From: Tenebrio molitor
Lineage: Eukaryota > Arthropoda > Insecta > Coleoptera > Tenebrionidae
Length of the DNA: 64,000 nucleotides
Assembly: GCF_963966145.1 (NCBI RefSeq)
Contig: NC_091046.1
Coordinates: 29,078,001-29,142,000, forward strand
Direction of reading: 5' to 3'
Below are positions 1 to 10,783 of the stretch, one piece after another. The translations under genes and the position numbers were made by a program. The notes under the pieces are model-generated. The model had not been told where the DNA came from, made no database searches, and saw only the letters and a program-made list of their open reading frames with translations. Position 1 is the stretch's first letter; each line of letters starts with the position of its first letter.

Positions 1-530
1 AATTTTATCGCCCTCCACATTGTTTACAACAAACGCATGAGAACCAAACTATAGCAATCATATATTCACGCAATCTTCCCTGCAAAATATTTTAAAGAAA
101 GTTTTAACTTTTAAGCACAGACCATGGAGGTAGTATTACTAGTAGGTCCATGGTACAGACACTAAAAAATAAAATATTGTATGCACCACGGGAGATATTC
201 ATGTTTTTCCTCTCGGTTGACTTATAAACCTCAGCGAAAAATCATGTTCATATCTCCCTTAATGCATAAATAACTATTTCGGCCTCCCTATTGGGAAACC
301 CCTCTACGTAGGAAACACACCGTTCGTTACCTTACACTTTAGGTCACGGGAACTGTGAGTGCGGGAGCAATGTTGCACGGCATCGTTAATTGTGGGTTCT
401 TTAAAGTACCGTAAAATCAAAATTCGTTTGTAGATCAAAACAAATATCAAGTAAATTTACACAGCCAAAAAATTGCAAAAATCTCTCTCAAGACTTGTAT
501 GCTTTTTCCGTGAACAGAAGTGTAGGTGTA
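1..530. other. Unassigned AT-rich DNA with a small inverted repeat
   Basis: No coding signal is recognisable. A short imperfect hairpin lies at about 187-267, where GGGAGATAT on the left faces ATATCTCCC on the right. A smaller near-palindrome beginning and ending with ACCATGGA/TCCATGGT lies at about 121-154. Neither is long enough to classify. Confidence 0.4.
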
Positions 531-759
531 CAGTAGGTTTCAAAAAAAAAAAAACGGGAAATGAAATTTGACCTAATGTGAATTGGAAATTTAATTTGTA
601 AATTTATGTCAATTTGTGTCTGTTTGACAGTAGTATTTCTGACACATAAGTGCAGTTTTTTAACCTAAATTCTAAAAGGCCGTTTCAAACTATAAAAATT
701 TAATAAAATCTGACAGAACTTTTTCTGACAGTTCCCGTTTTTTTTTTTGAAGCCAACCG
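531..759. mobile_element. MITE family A, copy 1 (229 bp)
   Basis: The terminal inverted repeats begin CAGTAGGTTTC (left) and CGGTTGGCTTC (right, reverse-complemented), followed by an A-run and CGGGA. The element is flanked by TA on both sides and has no coding capacity. A second copy lies at 40482-40713. Confidence 0.75.
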
Positions 760-859
760 TACAGTTAATTTCAAAAACTATAGAGTACACCTAATGTTAC
801 ACAGTGTGAAATGTACTTACATTTTTTGTCAATGATCAATGTTAATTTTGACAAACAAA

Positions 860-1003
860 ATGCCTAATCTAACCGAAAACGCGAAAGTGCTTATTCTTTC
901 CAAATTAGCAGAAGGGTGGTCGATCCGAAGGGTAGTCCAGTATTATAACATCGCGAAGAACACCATGCAGAGGATAAACACAGACAATATTATGGTGTTC
1001 TAA
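860..1003 (+). pseudogene. Transposase N-terminal helix-turn-helix fragment
   Basis: An ATG opens 47 codons reading MPNLTENAKVLILSKL followed by AEGWSIRRVVQYYNI. This is the pattern of a Tc1/pogo-type N-terminal helix-turn-helix. A stop then ends the frame and no catalytic domain follows. A degraded copy of the same segment occurs at about 21375-21446, directly abutting an RTE-like head. This is a remnant of an internally deleted DNA transposon and not a working gene. Confidence 0.55.
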
Positions 1004-1257
1004 AATACCAGCGACATTTTATGTTGTCAAACTTAACTAACCTACGAGTATATAAAAAATATGACGTTCAAATACCAAAAAGACATCTTTACATGTGGAA
1101 AAAATTGTAATAAATCGACTTCTTGATTTTTGAGGTGTACTCGATAATTTTGAAATTAACTGACCTTAATAAACGTAAACAGATTTTAACGAAAACATTT
1201 GTGGGCACAACACAGAATGGAAGCATGAGACATTAAAAATAAATATCTTAAAGAGAT

Positions 1258-1905
1258 TGAAGCTAACATTTTAAATAGATCAATTTAAATCAAAAGTTTA
1301 TAACACTGCCTGTGGCCTCCATGATATCGCTAATTAATCGTATTTTTTTCAGATATAATTATAATCTGACAGTGTTAATTTTTTGTACTGTACGTATGTA
1401 ATTTATTTTGTAAAATTACAAATATTATAAACATTAATGTTACAATGATCCACTTTAGACAACAATCCAGGAATGATTTGGTTACTGTCAATTCTATTCT
1501 CTTCGATTTGGACATCAATGTAAACTCCATCCATTTTCAATATACATTACTATTAGGGAATTTTCTTTTTTTGTATTGCAATGAAAGTGTTTTATTTTTT
1601 CTAATATTGAACATTCAAAGCGGGCGTTTTGAATTTGTCAAAAAATTTGACACTATCAGATTATAACTATTGAAAAAAATGCGATTAAGTAGCGATATCA
1701 TGGAGGCCACAGGTAGTGTTATAAAGAGAAAATGCCTCACTTTAGACATAAAACAAGGTGTTCACCGGTGTTTTAAAAACATTTGGGAAGTAAATGGTCC
1801 AAATTTGGGGAGAATGCCAGTTTACCGAATGGTTGGGGAAATTTTTGCCGTTAAGTTGATAAATCCACTTTTAATTTAAATTGATCTATTTAAAATGTAG
1901 CTTCA
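1258..1905. mobile_element. Middle element of the three-layer nest
   Basis: TGAAGCTAACATTTTAAAT at 1258 faces its near-complement ending at 1905, giving arms of about 31 bp. It lies inside the 1164-2158 element and contains the 1301-1722 element. Confidence 0.6.
1301..1722. mobile_element. Innermost MITE of the three-layer nest
   Basis: Arms of about 40 bp begin AACACTGCCTGTGGCCTCC (left) and end GGAGGCCACAGGTAGTGTT (right), with TATA-like flanks. Two short open frames inside, at 1445-1666 and 1670-1879, have no recognisable similarity. Confidence 0.65.
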
Positions 1906-2158
1906 AGCTCCTACAGATATCTGAAGGAAAAGTACGGAGTAATTTCTGGATCGGGGACACAGGCACAGAATGGAAACGACGCACGATGAAGTGAAGAAAT
2001 ATTTGCGCCGTTGTGCGCTTTTTTTAATTACAAGACCGGCCTTCAGACTTGACTTGAGAGGGTTGCTCCTGAGCACTATTCATTTTGAATGTCTCATGCT
2101 TCCACTCTGTGTCCTGCTCTTAAATCTTTTCGTTAAAATCTGTTTATGTTTATTAAGG

Positions 2159-2220
2159 TACTATTGGGAGCATAAAAAGTGGGACATCAAATTTCTGTCA
2201 GTTTTGAAAAATTCGATGTA
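2159..2220. mobile_element. Truncated end of the CTATTGGGAGCA MITE family
   Basis: The sequence CTATTGGGAGCA preceded by TA matches the end of the complete element at 62716-63091. Only one end is present here. Confidence 0.5.
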
Positions 2221-2634
2221 GTTCAAGCTTTTACGTTTCACTGAACCATTATTTGTTTTTTATACCTTGACAACGAGATATATTAAGTAGGCTATAATGC
2301 CCTAGGGCGTATAAATCATAATGCCCGCTTATTACGCCCGCTCAAACAAGGTGTCATAGATACGAGCCACCGCAAACTAGGAAATTTAGCAAAATCAAGT
2401 TCACAATTTATAAATTTTTTAAATTTTCACAAATTCAAATGCCCTTGATACATAAATACCTCTATTGTCATTTTTTTTTTACACTATTCTAGCTGATAGT
2501 TTAAAAATTTATTTTATACTCCTATTTTCCTTTTCCAAATGCTATCTTCTTTTGATAGGTAGATTTTGATTGGGACTTTGCATTAAGTAAATATTCACTA
2601 CGTGCTTACTTACAATCATTCCCTACAACCTGTA
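2221..2634. other. Unassigned AT-rich interval
   Basis: No gene or classifiable repeat is seen. A local repeat of AATGCCCGCTTATTACGCCCGC type occurs near 2320-2342. Confidence 0.4.
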
Positions 2635-2766
2635 GTTTATTTTTTAATCAAAGAACCACAACACCGCAATTTACACCCAAAATAGAGCTGACAACATTGT
2701 ACACTTTTGACATAGGGTGAAAAATCTCATCATATAAAAATTGAGTTTATTAGAGATAAACTTTGC
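2635..2766. mobile_element. One-ended copy of the AATCAAAGAACCAC element family
   Basis: It begins after TA and matches the left part of the element at 31161-32204, including TTTTTAATCAAAGAACCAC and ACAACATTGTACACTTTTGA. It lacks the 657-bp insert found in that other copy, so it acts as a natural empty site that fixes the insert boundaries. Confidence 0.7.
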
Positions 2767-3114
2767 TGAAATCGAAAAATTGTTTTCTAGGTTAACAGCA
2801 GCACATCGTTGATGTTTCTTTGACATTTCATCGAAATGCTTACCAGGGGCTTAATGACCCATTATTACGAATGTAAAATGTTGCTCTTCTTTATTTTATA
2901 AATTTTCTCCATTATCAGATAACAGTAATTAAATGGACAATTGTAATTCCAACGTCTAAAATTCATGAGGTATGATTTATTATAAAGTAGCGTTTGAGAC
3001 CACAAATTGTCTACGCCCTTGCATTGGCCCCTTATTTGCATAGAATTCCGCTACGACACGACCGATATTTTGCAACACCTGCTCTGATTTGTTGTCTTCT
3101 TGATCACATTGTAC

Positions 3115-3249
3115 TTAATGTAACAAATAGGTCCATATCTTCGACAAAAATGAAGATAGACTTTTTTAAACATTTTTACCTGATATTTTAATGATTAAAT
3201 TACTTAATAACGTACTGCTAAGCTGTTCCGCAAATTTTGGAGCACCTGT
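3115..3249. mobile_element. Half copy of the CTGGGTGCCCC MITE family
   Basis: It matches the right half of the complete element at 41271-41810, including ATAGGTCCATATCTTC and the terminal GTTCCGCAAATTTTGGAGCA. The left half is absent or unrecognisable. Confidence 0.6.
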
Positions 3250-3381
3250 ATAAACATGTCTTGCACTTTTTATCCTGTCTGAATAAAACTCACAGATAAA
3301 TTGCTTTCTTTATCAAAGCAAAGATTTATTGACATAGTGTTCTAATTCACACGATGTTCCCAGTAAACGGTAACATATCGC

Positions 3382-3690
3382 GCATTCAAATGACCAAATG
3401 AAATCCTGGACGCGGAAGGCGTTGGAAACCGTCAATTGTTGTGCTTTTGTAAAGTGTAAATTAATTGCAGCATGTTGTCAGCTAACCTAAAATTTATAAA
3501 CAATAAAAAAAAATTTCTTTCTTTCTTTTTCTTTGCAATGTTTTAGATTAAAAATAGAATAACTAACGCACCCTTGCTGAAAACAAACATATTCGTGTCA
3601 CACGGCAGAAAATTCAAACTTTACCTTTACACTGTTCAAAACGGTTTACTTTTTCCAACGCCTACTCAGCCCAGGATTTCATTTGAACGC
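3382..3690. mobile_element. MITE family GCGTTCAAATGA, copy 1
   Basis: Terminal inverted repeats of about 37 bp contain ATGAAATCCTGG and CCAACGCCT. A second copy in the opposite orientation lies at 14764-15120, and the internal sequences also align. Confidence 0.75.
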
Positions 3691-3909
3691 ATGAAATAAT
3701 GGTGAAATGTTATTGTTGTTTGTTGACATTACAGTTTTCCGTATAGCTATAGAGTCTGCGGTAAACGTAGTGAAGCATGGCGTCATTTAGTGCGATTCTG
3801 TTTCAAAATTTAGCAATATTGTTATTGAACAACATTGATTTTGCATAGATGCAACCAATCAACAGCTTCATATCATAGCAACTACAACATTGTTATCGTG
3901 ATTGTTATA
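3691..3909. other. Short interval between MITEs
   Basis: Nothing recognisable is seen apart from ordinary AT-rich sequence. Confidence 0.4.
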
Positions 3910-4349
3910 CAGGGTGGAACAAAAGTATCAAATATTGGCTGTAACTTTTTAATTTGACAATTTAAGAAAAAATGTTTAATATAAAAGTTGATTGGTGTAT
4001 TATCCCGCATCATCTGGTCTTTCTAGTTTGTTCCTATCTTCTTTTGTTTCGCTGCTATGGCAACCAACTTTGATTTTTTAAATAGCACCCATACATTTTT
4101 TGTGTGTGCGTATCTTTCTGTATTCATAAATACAGTTTTGCCATTATGGGGAAAAAGAATAAAATTAAAAAAAAAACAATGGTGATAAAATTAACTTACT
4201 GAGTAATAAAATGCAACATCAAGAATGTTGACAATTTTTGTTGAACGTCATGCATGATAATAAACCAACAATTTTTATATTAAACATTTTTTCATAATTT
4301 TTCAAATTAAAAAGTTACAGCGATTATTTGATACTTTTGTTCCACTCGG
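3910..4349. mobile_element. MITE, TIR CAGGGTGGAACAAAAGTATC (440 bp)
   Basis: The inverted arms are nearly identical for about 50 bp: CAGGGTGGAACAAAAGTATC on the left and the complement of CCGAGTGGAACAAAAGTATC on the right. TA is duplicated at 3908-3909 and 4350-4351. A TA target suggests cross-mobilisation by a Tc1/mariner/IS630-type transposase. No coding sequence remains. Confidence 0.8.
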
Positions 4350-4504
4350 TATAGCAATATCCGTCAATTTTAAAACAGAATCGCACCAATAGTTTAATTA
4401 TGACTTGTACGCAGTTTTGAAATTTCCACCTTTAAGCGTCTTGGCTGAGTAATTAAAAAAGTCCTGTAGAAACTGCTTAAAAGCTAACGTTGCTATTGTA
4501 ACTA

Positions 4505-5924
4505 CACTGAACTCCAAAATTAACGCATCACTTTGATTTTTTTAATTAAAAAAGCAAGTTTTGACACATTAAAAAAAATATTAACAACAATAACAGCTGA
4601 ACCATGGGAAATATTTTCAACACATTTTCTTACAAAAAAAAGCACATAAATGTAAAAAAAAATACAAAAATTTGAATTCGAGGTAACATCACGAGTAAAA
4701 ATGAGAAATCGAAAAAACCATCTAAATTTAAAGATTATTTTCCTGAAATCTTGTACTGTCTCCTCTAGCGTTAATTACAGCTCGATAACGTTCTGGCATG
4801 TTAAGATGAGGTTTCTGTTATGGGTTTGGCCTATATTTTCCCAAATATCCAGAAGTACTCTTGTTAGCTGACTGAAGTGATTTGGATGCCCTTCCATTGC
4901 CCGTAACCGTTTTTCCATACATATTATCCCGTATGTGCTGAGCTGGGTTGAGGTCAGGGTTCATTCTGCATATAAATGAAGTCTTGTCCTACGAATGGGG
5001 CAAACGGTACAACAACAGGATCCAAGATGTTCGTGATATATCGATGTGCATTTGAATTACGTCTATGTAAAACCACCAGCTCTGTAGCTACGTCTAAAGA
5101 TATTCCTATCCATACCATTATTGACCCTCCTCCGAAACTCTTCAGTAACGAAATTACATTGCGCATATTGCTCACCAGGTCACCTGTCCGTCAGATTCGT
5201 ATAGACAGAACCTGGATTCATCGAAGACCAAAACTCTGCGCCAATCTTGTTCGACCCAATTGACATGTTCTAATGCAAAGTTAACTTGGGTCCAGTAGCT
5301 GCTCTTCTCGCATGTATCTGATCCTGCTTTAGTCGTTTTCTAACCGTATTTTCACTCAGACGGAGTGCATATTGTCTAACATGCGATCTTAAAAAATAGA
5401 AGAGCAGTGAGAAACCCTTCTCTAATACTTATTAATCGTAAGTATTGGTCCTGGTGAGGTGTTGTGATTCGTTTTTGGCCTTGTCCAGGCCTCCTTGTGT
5501 GTCGTCCAGTCTCCTGACGTCTTCTTAGAACTTTAGATACGATAGATTGGTTCGAATCAAAGCGATATGCTATAGTCCTCTGACTCTTTTCACTCTGAGC
5601 TAACAAAAGCACTTGCACGGACTTTTTAAATGCTAAGTTGTTCCTAACGTCACCCGTGTTAAAAGTAAATTAAGATTTGTGTCAATACTGATTCAATTTT
5701 TCAACTGCTATTAAAAAATTATTTTCTAGTAAATTTCAAAATTTAACAAAAACGATATTTTTGCTCATTTTTGTAAACAGTGGCTGAAAATTTTAATTAC
5801 GTTTGTAGCATTATCTATGCTTCTCTTCTATTTTCAGTGTGTATAACAATTTTTTGGCTTTAAAGTAAAACTGTTTAAAAAAACCGTAAAAATTCAAGTG
5901 ATGAGTTAATTTTGGAGTCCAGTG
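4505..5924 (-). mobile_element. Tc1-like transposon, degraded (1420 bp)
   Basis: Terminal inverted repeats of about 30 bp (CACTGAACTCCAAAATTAAC on the left) are flanked by TA at both ends. The minus strand carries a transposase in broken frames. An N-terminal helix-turn-helix segment lies around 5376-5618 (QRTIAYRFDSNQSIVSKVL). A catalytic-core segment lies around 4954-5175 (GGGSIMVWIGISLD and DPVVVPFAPFVG). The place where family members have a second catalytic aspartate reads MQNEP here and the frame then fails. Length and layout match an almost full-length Tc1 element (usually 1.3-1.7 kb), now dead. Confidence 0.88.
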
Positions 5925-7034
5925 TATGTACATATTATCTTCTATTATGACTGTCATAACCATTAAAAGAAAATGACAGCTGTATAAAGGTAATGATAAA
6001 ATGCGCCCCCAGCTCTGAAGTCTTTATTACAGATGGCATCGCGACGATGGATATGTCAATTAAAATGGGTTAACAAATACTACATTTTGACGGAATTAGA
6101 AAAATTTCGCAATGTATTAGATTTTGGCAGCGATCGTCAACTTATTATTTTCAAATGTATGCCTATGTTGTTTTTTATAGAATCTGAAAGAATTTTTTAT
6201 TCTGCGTTCAGTGATGTCACTAAAATTATCGAATTAAGCTTATTAGAACAAAATTTGCGTCATCTGGCCTGCACAGTCACCAGAGCTAAATATGCGCGAC
6301 TCCACCACAAACTCTTGTGATTCGAATATCGACTGTCCCGAAATTCCTTCTACCATAATACTTGAACAATGAGCAATGTGCACTGAAAGTAGTAGACATC
6401 AGTTTGCACATTTGAGAAATGTTTTTTAATTATTTATTTATTTTTTTTTAATTTGTTTTTATAACTTATGTATTATTTTCTACGTATAAATGAGTCAGAG
6501 CAAAACGTGGAGGTGAACAAAGTATTGAATTTAATTTATTACGTAGGTAAGTCAGATGGATAATAATTTATTAAAATTAAAACTTACATAGAAATGTCAT
6601 GTTAACAGACTTACAAATTATAAACTGAAAACCCATTATAATATAAACTGTACATTTTTCAAATACTATATAGGTTATTCACCGTAGAGTTCTCGCGAAA
6701 ATTTAATGTCATGCAACACAAAATACCATGGTTAATGTTTTACAAATAAGGAATCAAATTCATTTAAAAGTTAAAATGACACTTTGTTCTCTATGGAAGG
6801 TTATAAAGAAGAAATTGGAAGAATTGAACGTTAGACAAAAACGTTACAAACAGGCCTACTTGGGTATCTTTGAGAGTAAACACGTGCAGCTTGAACAGCA
6901 TTTTTACGCCACTCACCAAAGATCATCGTCTGAATATGTACATGTAAAAACTGACGGACGAATTTTTTTATTAACTATGTCAGACTCTAAAATGACTGAC
7001 AATGATGCCATCATGGATGGATCATAAATTATCA
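5925..7034. other. Unassigned interval with two unsupported open frames
   Basis: Open frames of 95 codons (6033-6320, plus) and 99 codons (6728-7027, plus) are present. I recognise neither, neither has clear splice partners, and their composition equals that of the surroundings, so I do not call genes. Confidence 0.4.
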
Positions 7035-7500
7035 TAAACTAGCAGACGTTGTATTGTCCAATCCAAATTTCAATAAATTTGTTTAAATATAATCGTGTGA
7101 AAAGCTATTGGAAATGTGTAAACAAAGTAAAAATTTTACATTCGAGATGAATTCTATCGACACTACACTGCTGAAATGCTGGAAATGTGTCCCTGTCCCT
7201 GGAATGTGATCAACTTTCAACCATACGGTTTAATTAAGTCAGAATTTCATGTCAAACAAATGATTTATTTTCTTCCATTAAATTTGAAATCACAATGAAT
7301 CTCAAAGTATTTTATTTACATTTCGATTTCGATTACAAGATTGATGTTCAAGTAAACAATCCGATTGGTTTGATTCACAATTTGACTTTAAATAAAACTA
7401 CAATTGTTGGACAGAGCGCGACACAACACAAAAGTAATAACATTTAGGCTGAAATGCGTTTTTCCAGATTTTTCACCAAATCTTCCAAATTTTTTTGTCA
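7035..7500 (+). mobile_element. RTE-like retroelement fragment, copy 1
   Basis: From GCAGACGTTGTATTGTCCAA onward it matches the interval 21448-22460 for several hundred bases, including GAAAAGCTATTGGAAATGTG and GAATTTCATGTC. The head AGCTGACCCG-type sequence is typical of an abundant insect retroelement family. This copy lacks the 276-bp MITE present in the other, so it shows the empty target site near 7310. Confidence 0.6.
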
Positions 7501-7865
7501 TATACAGGGTCATTATAAATAAAGTGCGCTTTACACTGTGTGATTTATCACGAGTTTATCACAAGCAAAAATTTTGGTGTTTACACTAGGTGTTTTAACA
7601 CACAAAGTTATTCATAAGGTCACAAAGAAAATCATATCGAATCATAGGTCTTCATTCAGAATAGAACGGTGTCTACTTCCATGTCAGTTTTCGAATGATT
7701 GCCGATAATATCATTTGAGTTTTGAGGTTATATTATATTAAGTATTACCTGTGAAGTGTGGCGAAAAATGGCTGGAAAGGTAAATTCACTTCGCAGCAAC
7801 ATTAAGGGATACCTAATGGTATTATTTTCAAATAAACAAAAATTTCCTTTTCTTGACTTTTTCTA

Positions 7866-9338
7866 CAGGGTCTCTATAAATGATTGTCGGGTCCAGCCAG
7901 CCATGGAAACTTGTCAAATTTTGAATGTGCCGCTTTGTTCGGGAAATAATGAATGTCACATTTTCAGGTTAGGTTGTTGGCTTTTAACCAGAGACAAGTT
8001 TCAACTGTGCTTTACTCCTGCTAACATTAATGTATTTATTATTTAATATCAACACCCACAGGGGAACAATTATTGCCCCCATCGTACCGACACACAGTGT
8101 ACAGGAATTGGTATGAGAACAGATCCAAACAGATAAATATTGAGAACACCTTGTCCCCGTATGCCAGAATACAATACTGCCTTTTTGTCTGCTTTAGTGC
8201 TTTCACATTTCTTGTTTTATGCTAGTGATGAATACGACCTAGACTGAATTGTTGAATACGGTATTGACTCCCATTTTTTCTTCCAATATAAATAACAGTG
8301 TTTTTCATGACAAATAAGTCTTACTGGTTTTTCAATAAAATCAAATGTATTCAACAACATAATTTACAACACTAAATAACGATAACAAATAGGTATTTTT
8401 TTATAAATTAGATGGAAAATGTCCCCCATTAATTTCTAACACTTGAGAATTCTTCATTTATTTTCAAAAATATTTTGCAGCATTTCTTGGTTAAGGGTAC
8501 AGCAACACTGCTATCCACAGTTCCACACACCAATTTTCAAAACATGTAAAGGAGTCTCTACAAAGTGGTGTAGATTCTCAGCACTCCAAATTCTGAAATT
8601 GAGGTGATTTTGAATGTGATTACAATATTAAACACAACTTTGATAATCTGCAGGTTGGAGTTCTTGTACAACACTTATTTTATAAGGATGCAGTTGTACC
8701 CTATTTTTAATGATTTTGTGACAAGTGCTTCGTGGTACACCAGATTGTTGAGATAAATATATAGTCTTTTCCACCATTTCTTTCAAATCCTCGACTATTT
8801 CATCAGATACTGGTGGTCGTCCTGATGATTTACCCTTGCTAATTGTTCCGATTGTTAAAAATCTGTTCACAATTCGCCCAATATGAGTTACCAAACAATA
8901 ATTTTGAATGTTGTCGGGATATTTTGTTGGAATTCATTTTTACAAACAGATAATTCCCCACTAATAAACTTTCCATTTCGAAAGTAAAAAACAACAACGA
9001 ACGTGTTCTGTTCAACAGGATAAACCATTGTAAAGAAAGTAAAGCTAAAATAAAATATAAAACATAACCTCACAAATTTTGCCAGTCTGTTTACCTCTAA
9101 AAGTGGACGTAGGTACTTGCAATTTTTATTAAAAATACAGTTTTTTGGTGTTTATTAACTGTGATTAACTGCAATAAAACGAATATAAGGAACGAAAACT
9201 CGACTGACAAGCGCAAACAAAACGTCATTAATGTCAGAAGTGACCGTGAAAACGAACTAAAATCGGTTTCAAAAAAGCGGAACAGTAAAATTTTTTTCCA
9301 AGGCTGGCTTGACCAGACAATCATTTATAGAGACCCTG
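7866..9338 (-). mobile_element. IS630/mariner-type element with decayed transposase (1473 bp)
   Basis: The terminal inverted repeats begin CAGGGTCTCTATAAATGATTG, with TA on both sides. On the minus strand, 9040-8628 encodes the N-terminal part of an insect DDE transposase in two frames. The first segment is MVYPVEQNTFVVVFYFRNGK. After a frame break it continues with KGKSSGRPPVSDEIVEDLKE and CHKIIKNRVQLHPYKI, the usual helix-turn-helix linker of this superfamily. The DDE core is missing. The sequence near 8470-8590 looks like a degraded C-terminus. This is an internal-deletion derivative, not autonomous. Confidence 0.8.
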
Positions 9339-9383
9339 TACTTTATTACCCCGTAATTGCCCTCTTTGAACCAATATGATGTA

Positions 9384-9643
9384 CTGTCGCGAGCAAAAAA
9401 TTCTGGTCGACAATGTCATTTCAAAGTTTGGTTAGATTGTCGCATATTAAAAAAATTTCCCTGCCTGATTATGCCCTGTCAACAAAGTGTCAAGTCAAGA
9501 AAATGAGAAAAAAATGACAACTAATGTCATAGAACATGATGATAGGTTATGATATTTACGATCGTTTTACAATGGACCAATGGAGCATTTTCCATTGTGT
9601 CAAAGCATGATTTTGACGACCAGTTTTTTTTTGCTCGCGACAG
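9384..9643. mobile_element. MITE family CTGTCGCGAGCAAAAA, copy 1 (260 bp)
   Basis: Perfect termini CTGTCGCGAGCAAAAA and its complement are flanked by TA on both sides. A second copy of the same family is at 62006-62238, in the opposite orientation relative to internal landmarks such as ATGGAGCATTTTCCATTG. Confidence 0.85.
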
Positions 9644-10079
9644 TAGATTGACATTATAATCAATAAAGCGTCGTTTGGAAACATTTTTCTTAGAAGCTTT
9701 CTTGCCCACAAGCGAAGTCTGAACACTAACAAACAACTAGCAATCTAACCTCAAATCTTAAAGTTTTGACGTTTGTTATTTTCAGTCACAGAGAACGCAA
9801 TGAAGAAAGTCACATAGTGTAAACTTAAACTGGCCAAAATCACACTGATCATCGTATCATACGAATTATGTCTGATAAAACCATGTGCAAGATCATGTGA
9901 TAAATCACATAGTGTAAAGGGCACTTAAATGATAGTCCCATCGCAGTGCAAGTTTAGAATCCTTTTCAATCTCAAATTCTACTCCTTGATTTAATTCCTT
10001 GTCCTGTTAATGGGTTTTAATCCAGTTGGACATTGTATCAATTAATCATAATAATAATAATATTTTAGGCAGAATATAG

Positions 10080-10297
10080 TCTAAGGGAGTCCGTTTCGGC
10101 TCAGGGACGCGAGGGTCGCGGGTTCGATTCCGACCCAGGGCGAAATTAAAAAATTAAAAAAAAAAAATGGCTATATTCTGTCTCGTGATTCGGAAGTCAC
10201 GTTAAGCCATTGGTCCCGGTCTATTGAGTTGGTCATCATGCCCCTCATAGATTTGTAAACCAGTCCTAGACTGTGTAACAAATTATAATAATAATAG
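10080..10297 (+). mobile_element. tRNA-derived SINE with (TAA)n tail
   Basis: The head carries a perfect RNA polymerase III B box, GGTTCGATTCC at 10121-10131. Upstream TCCGTTTCGGCTCAGGGACG sits where an A box would be. The body contains TCACGTTAAGCCATTGGTCC, a motif I associate with insect SINE/LINE 3' regions. The copy ends in an ATAATAATAAT tract. Expected behaviour is Pol III transcription and LINE-driven retrotransposition. Confidence 0.75.
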
Positions 10298-10546
10298 ATA
10301 TGGCTGTTCCAAATTCACACAATATAACACAGACATATAACACAAAAATTAATAAATATTTAGAACTCTCCGTTGCTATGAGAAATCTTTGGAGTTTAGA
10401 AAAAAAATCTATTTTACCAATTATAATTTCAGCAACGGGGATAGTACCGCAATGGCTTTTTAAAAATTTGAAAATTTTGGACTTAGAGAACACATTGGTG
10501 GTTGAAATTCAAAAAGGTATATATTATTATACATATCATATCGTGA

Positions 10547-10718
10547 GGAAATTCCTTAACATTGACACAGAACATAAAACACAAGAAAGTCTAAATGTGG
10601 AGGCAAGACGCCGGTAATTATGTTGATAAGCACCGCACTATTACCTGATAGTATTATCCGTAATAGTGTATGTACTCCGGCAAAATTGCCGTGCCGCCGG
10701 GTGGAGGTGGGATACGAA
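10547..10718 (-). mobile_element. Dispersed retroelement 3' repeat, copy 1
   Basis: It is about 95% identical by eye to 32371-32547 over 170 bp, including GACGCCGGTAATTATGTTGA and GTGCCGCCGGGTGGAGG. In the other copy a (TAA)n tract abuts the GGAAATTCC end. This suggests a minus-strand element with a (TTA)n 3' tail, as in many non-LTR retrotransposons. No coding sequence is included. Confidence 0.7.
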
Positions 10719-10783
10719 AGAATTATGTAGGTACATACTTTTAATTTATAAATAATTAATTTTAATTCATAAATATAAAAATA

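Larger units (their letters stand above)
1164..2158. mobile_element. Outer element of a three-layer inverted-repeat nest
   Basis: Inverted arms of about 70 bp face each other: CCTTAATAAACGTAAACAG at 1164-1182 and its complement at 2140-2158. The homology continues inward on both sides. Two further inverted-repeat pairs lie inside it. No transposase is recognisable, so the superfamily is unknown. Confidence 0.65.
7505..9939. mobile_element. Outer TIR element hosting two younger elements
   Basis: The arms contain TTTACACTGTGTGATTTATCAC-like sequence on the left (7528 onward) and its near-complement at 9896-9920, giving terminal homology of about 60 bp. It contains the elements at 7866-9338 and 9384-9643. 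No transposase of its own is recognisable. A short minus-strand frame near 9650-9730 (VGKKASKKNVSKRRF) may be a remnant but is unidentified. Confidence 0.6.

Noticed and set aside
6033..7027. Two open frames of 95 and 99 codons on the plus strand
   Set aside because: No recognisable domain, no splice partners, and the composition of surrounding DNA. Frames of this length arise by chance in a 64 kb window.
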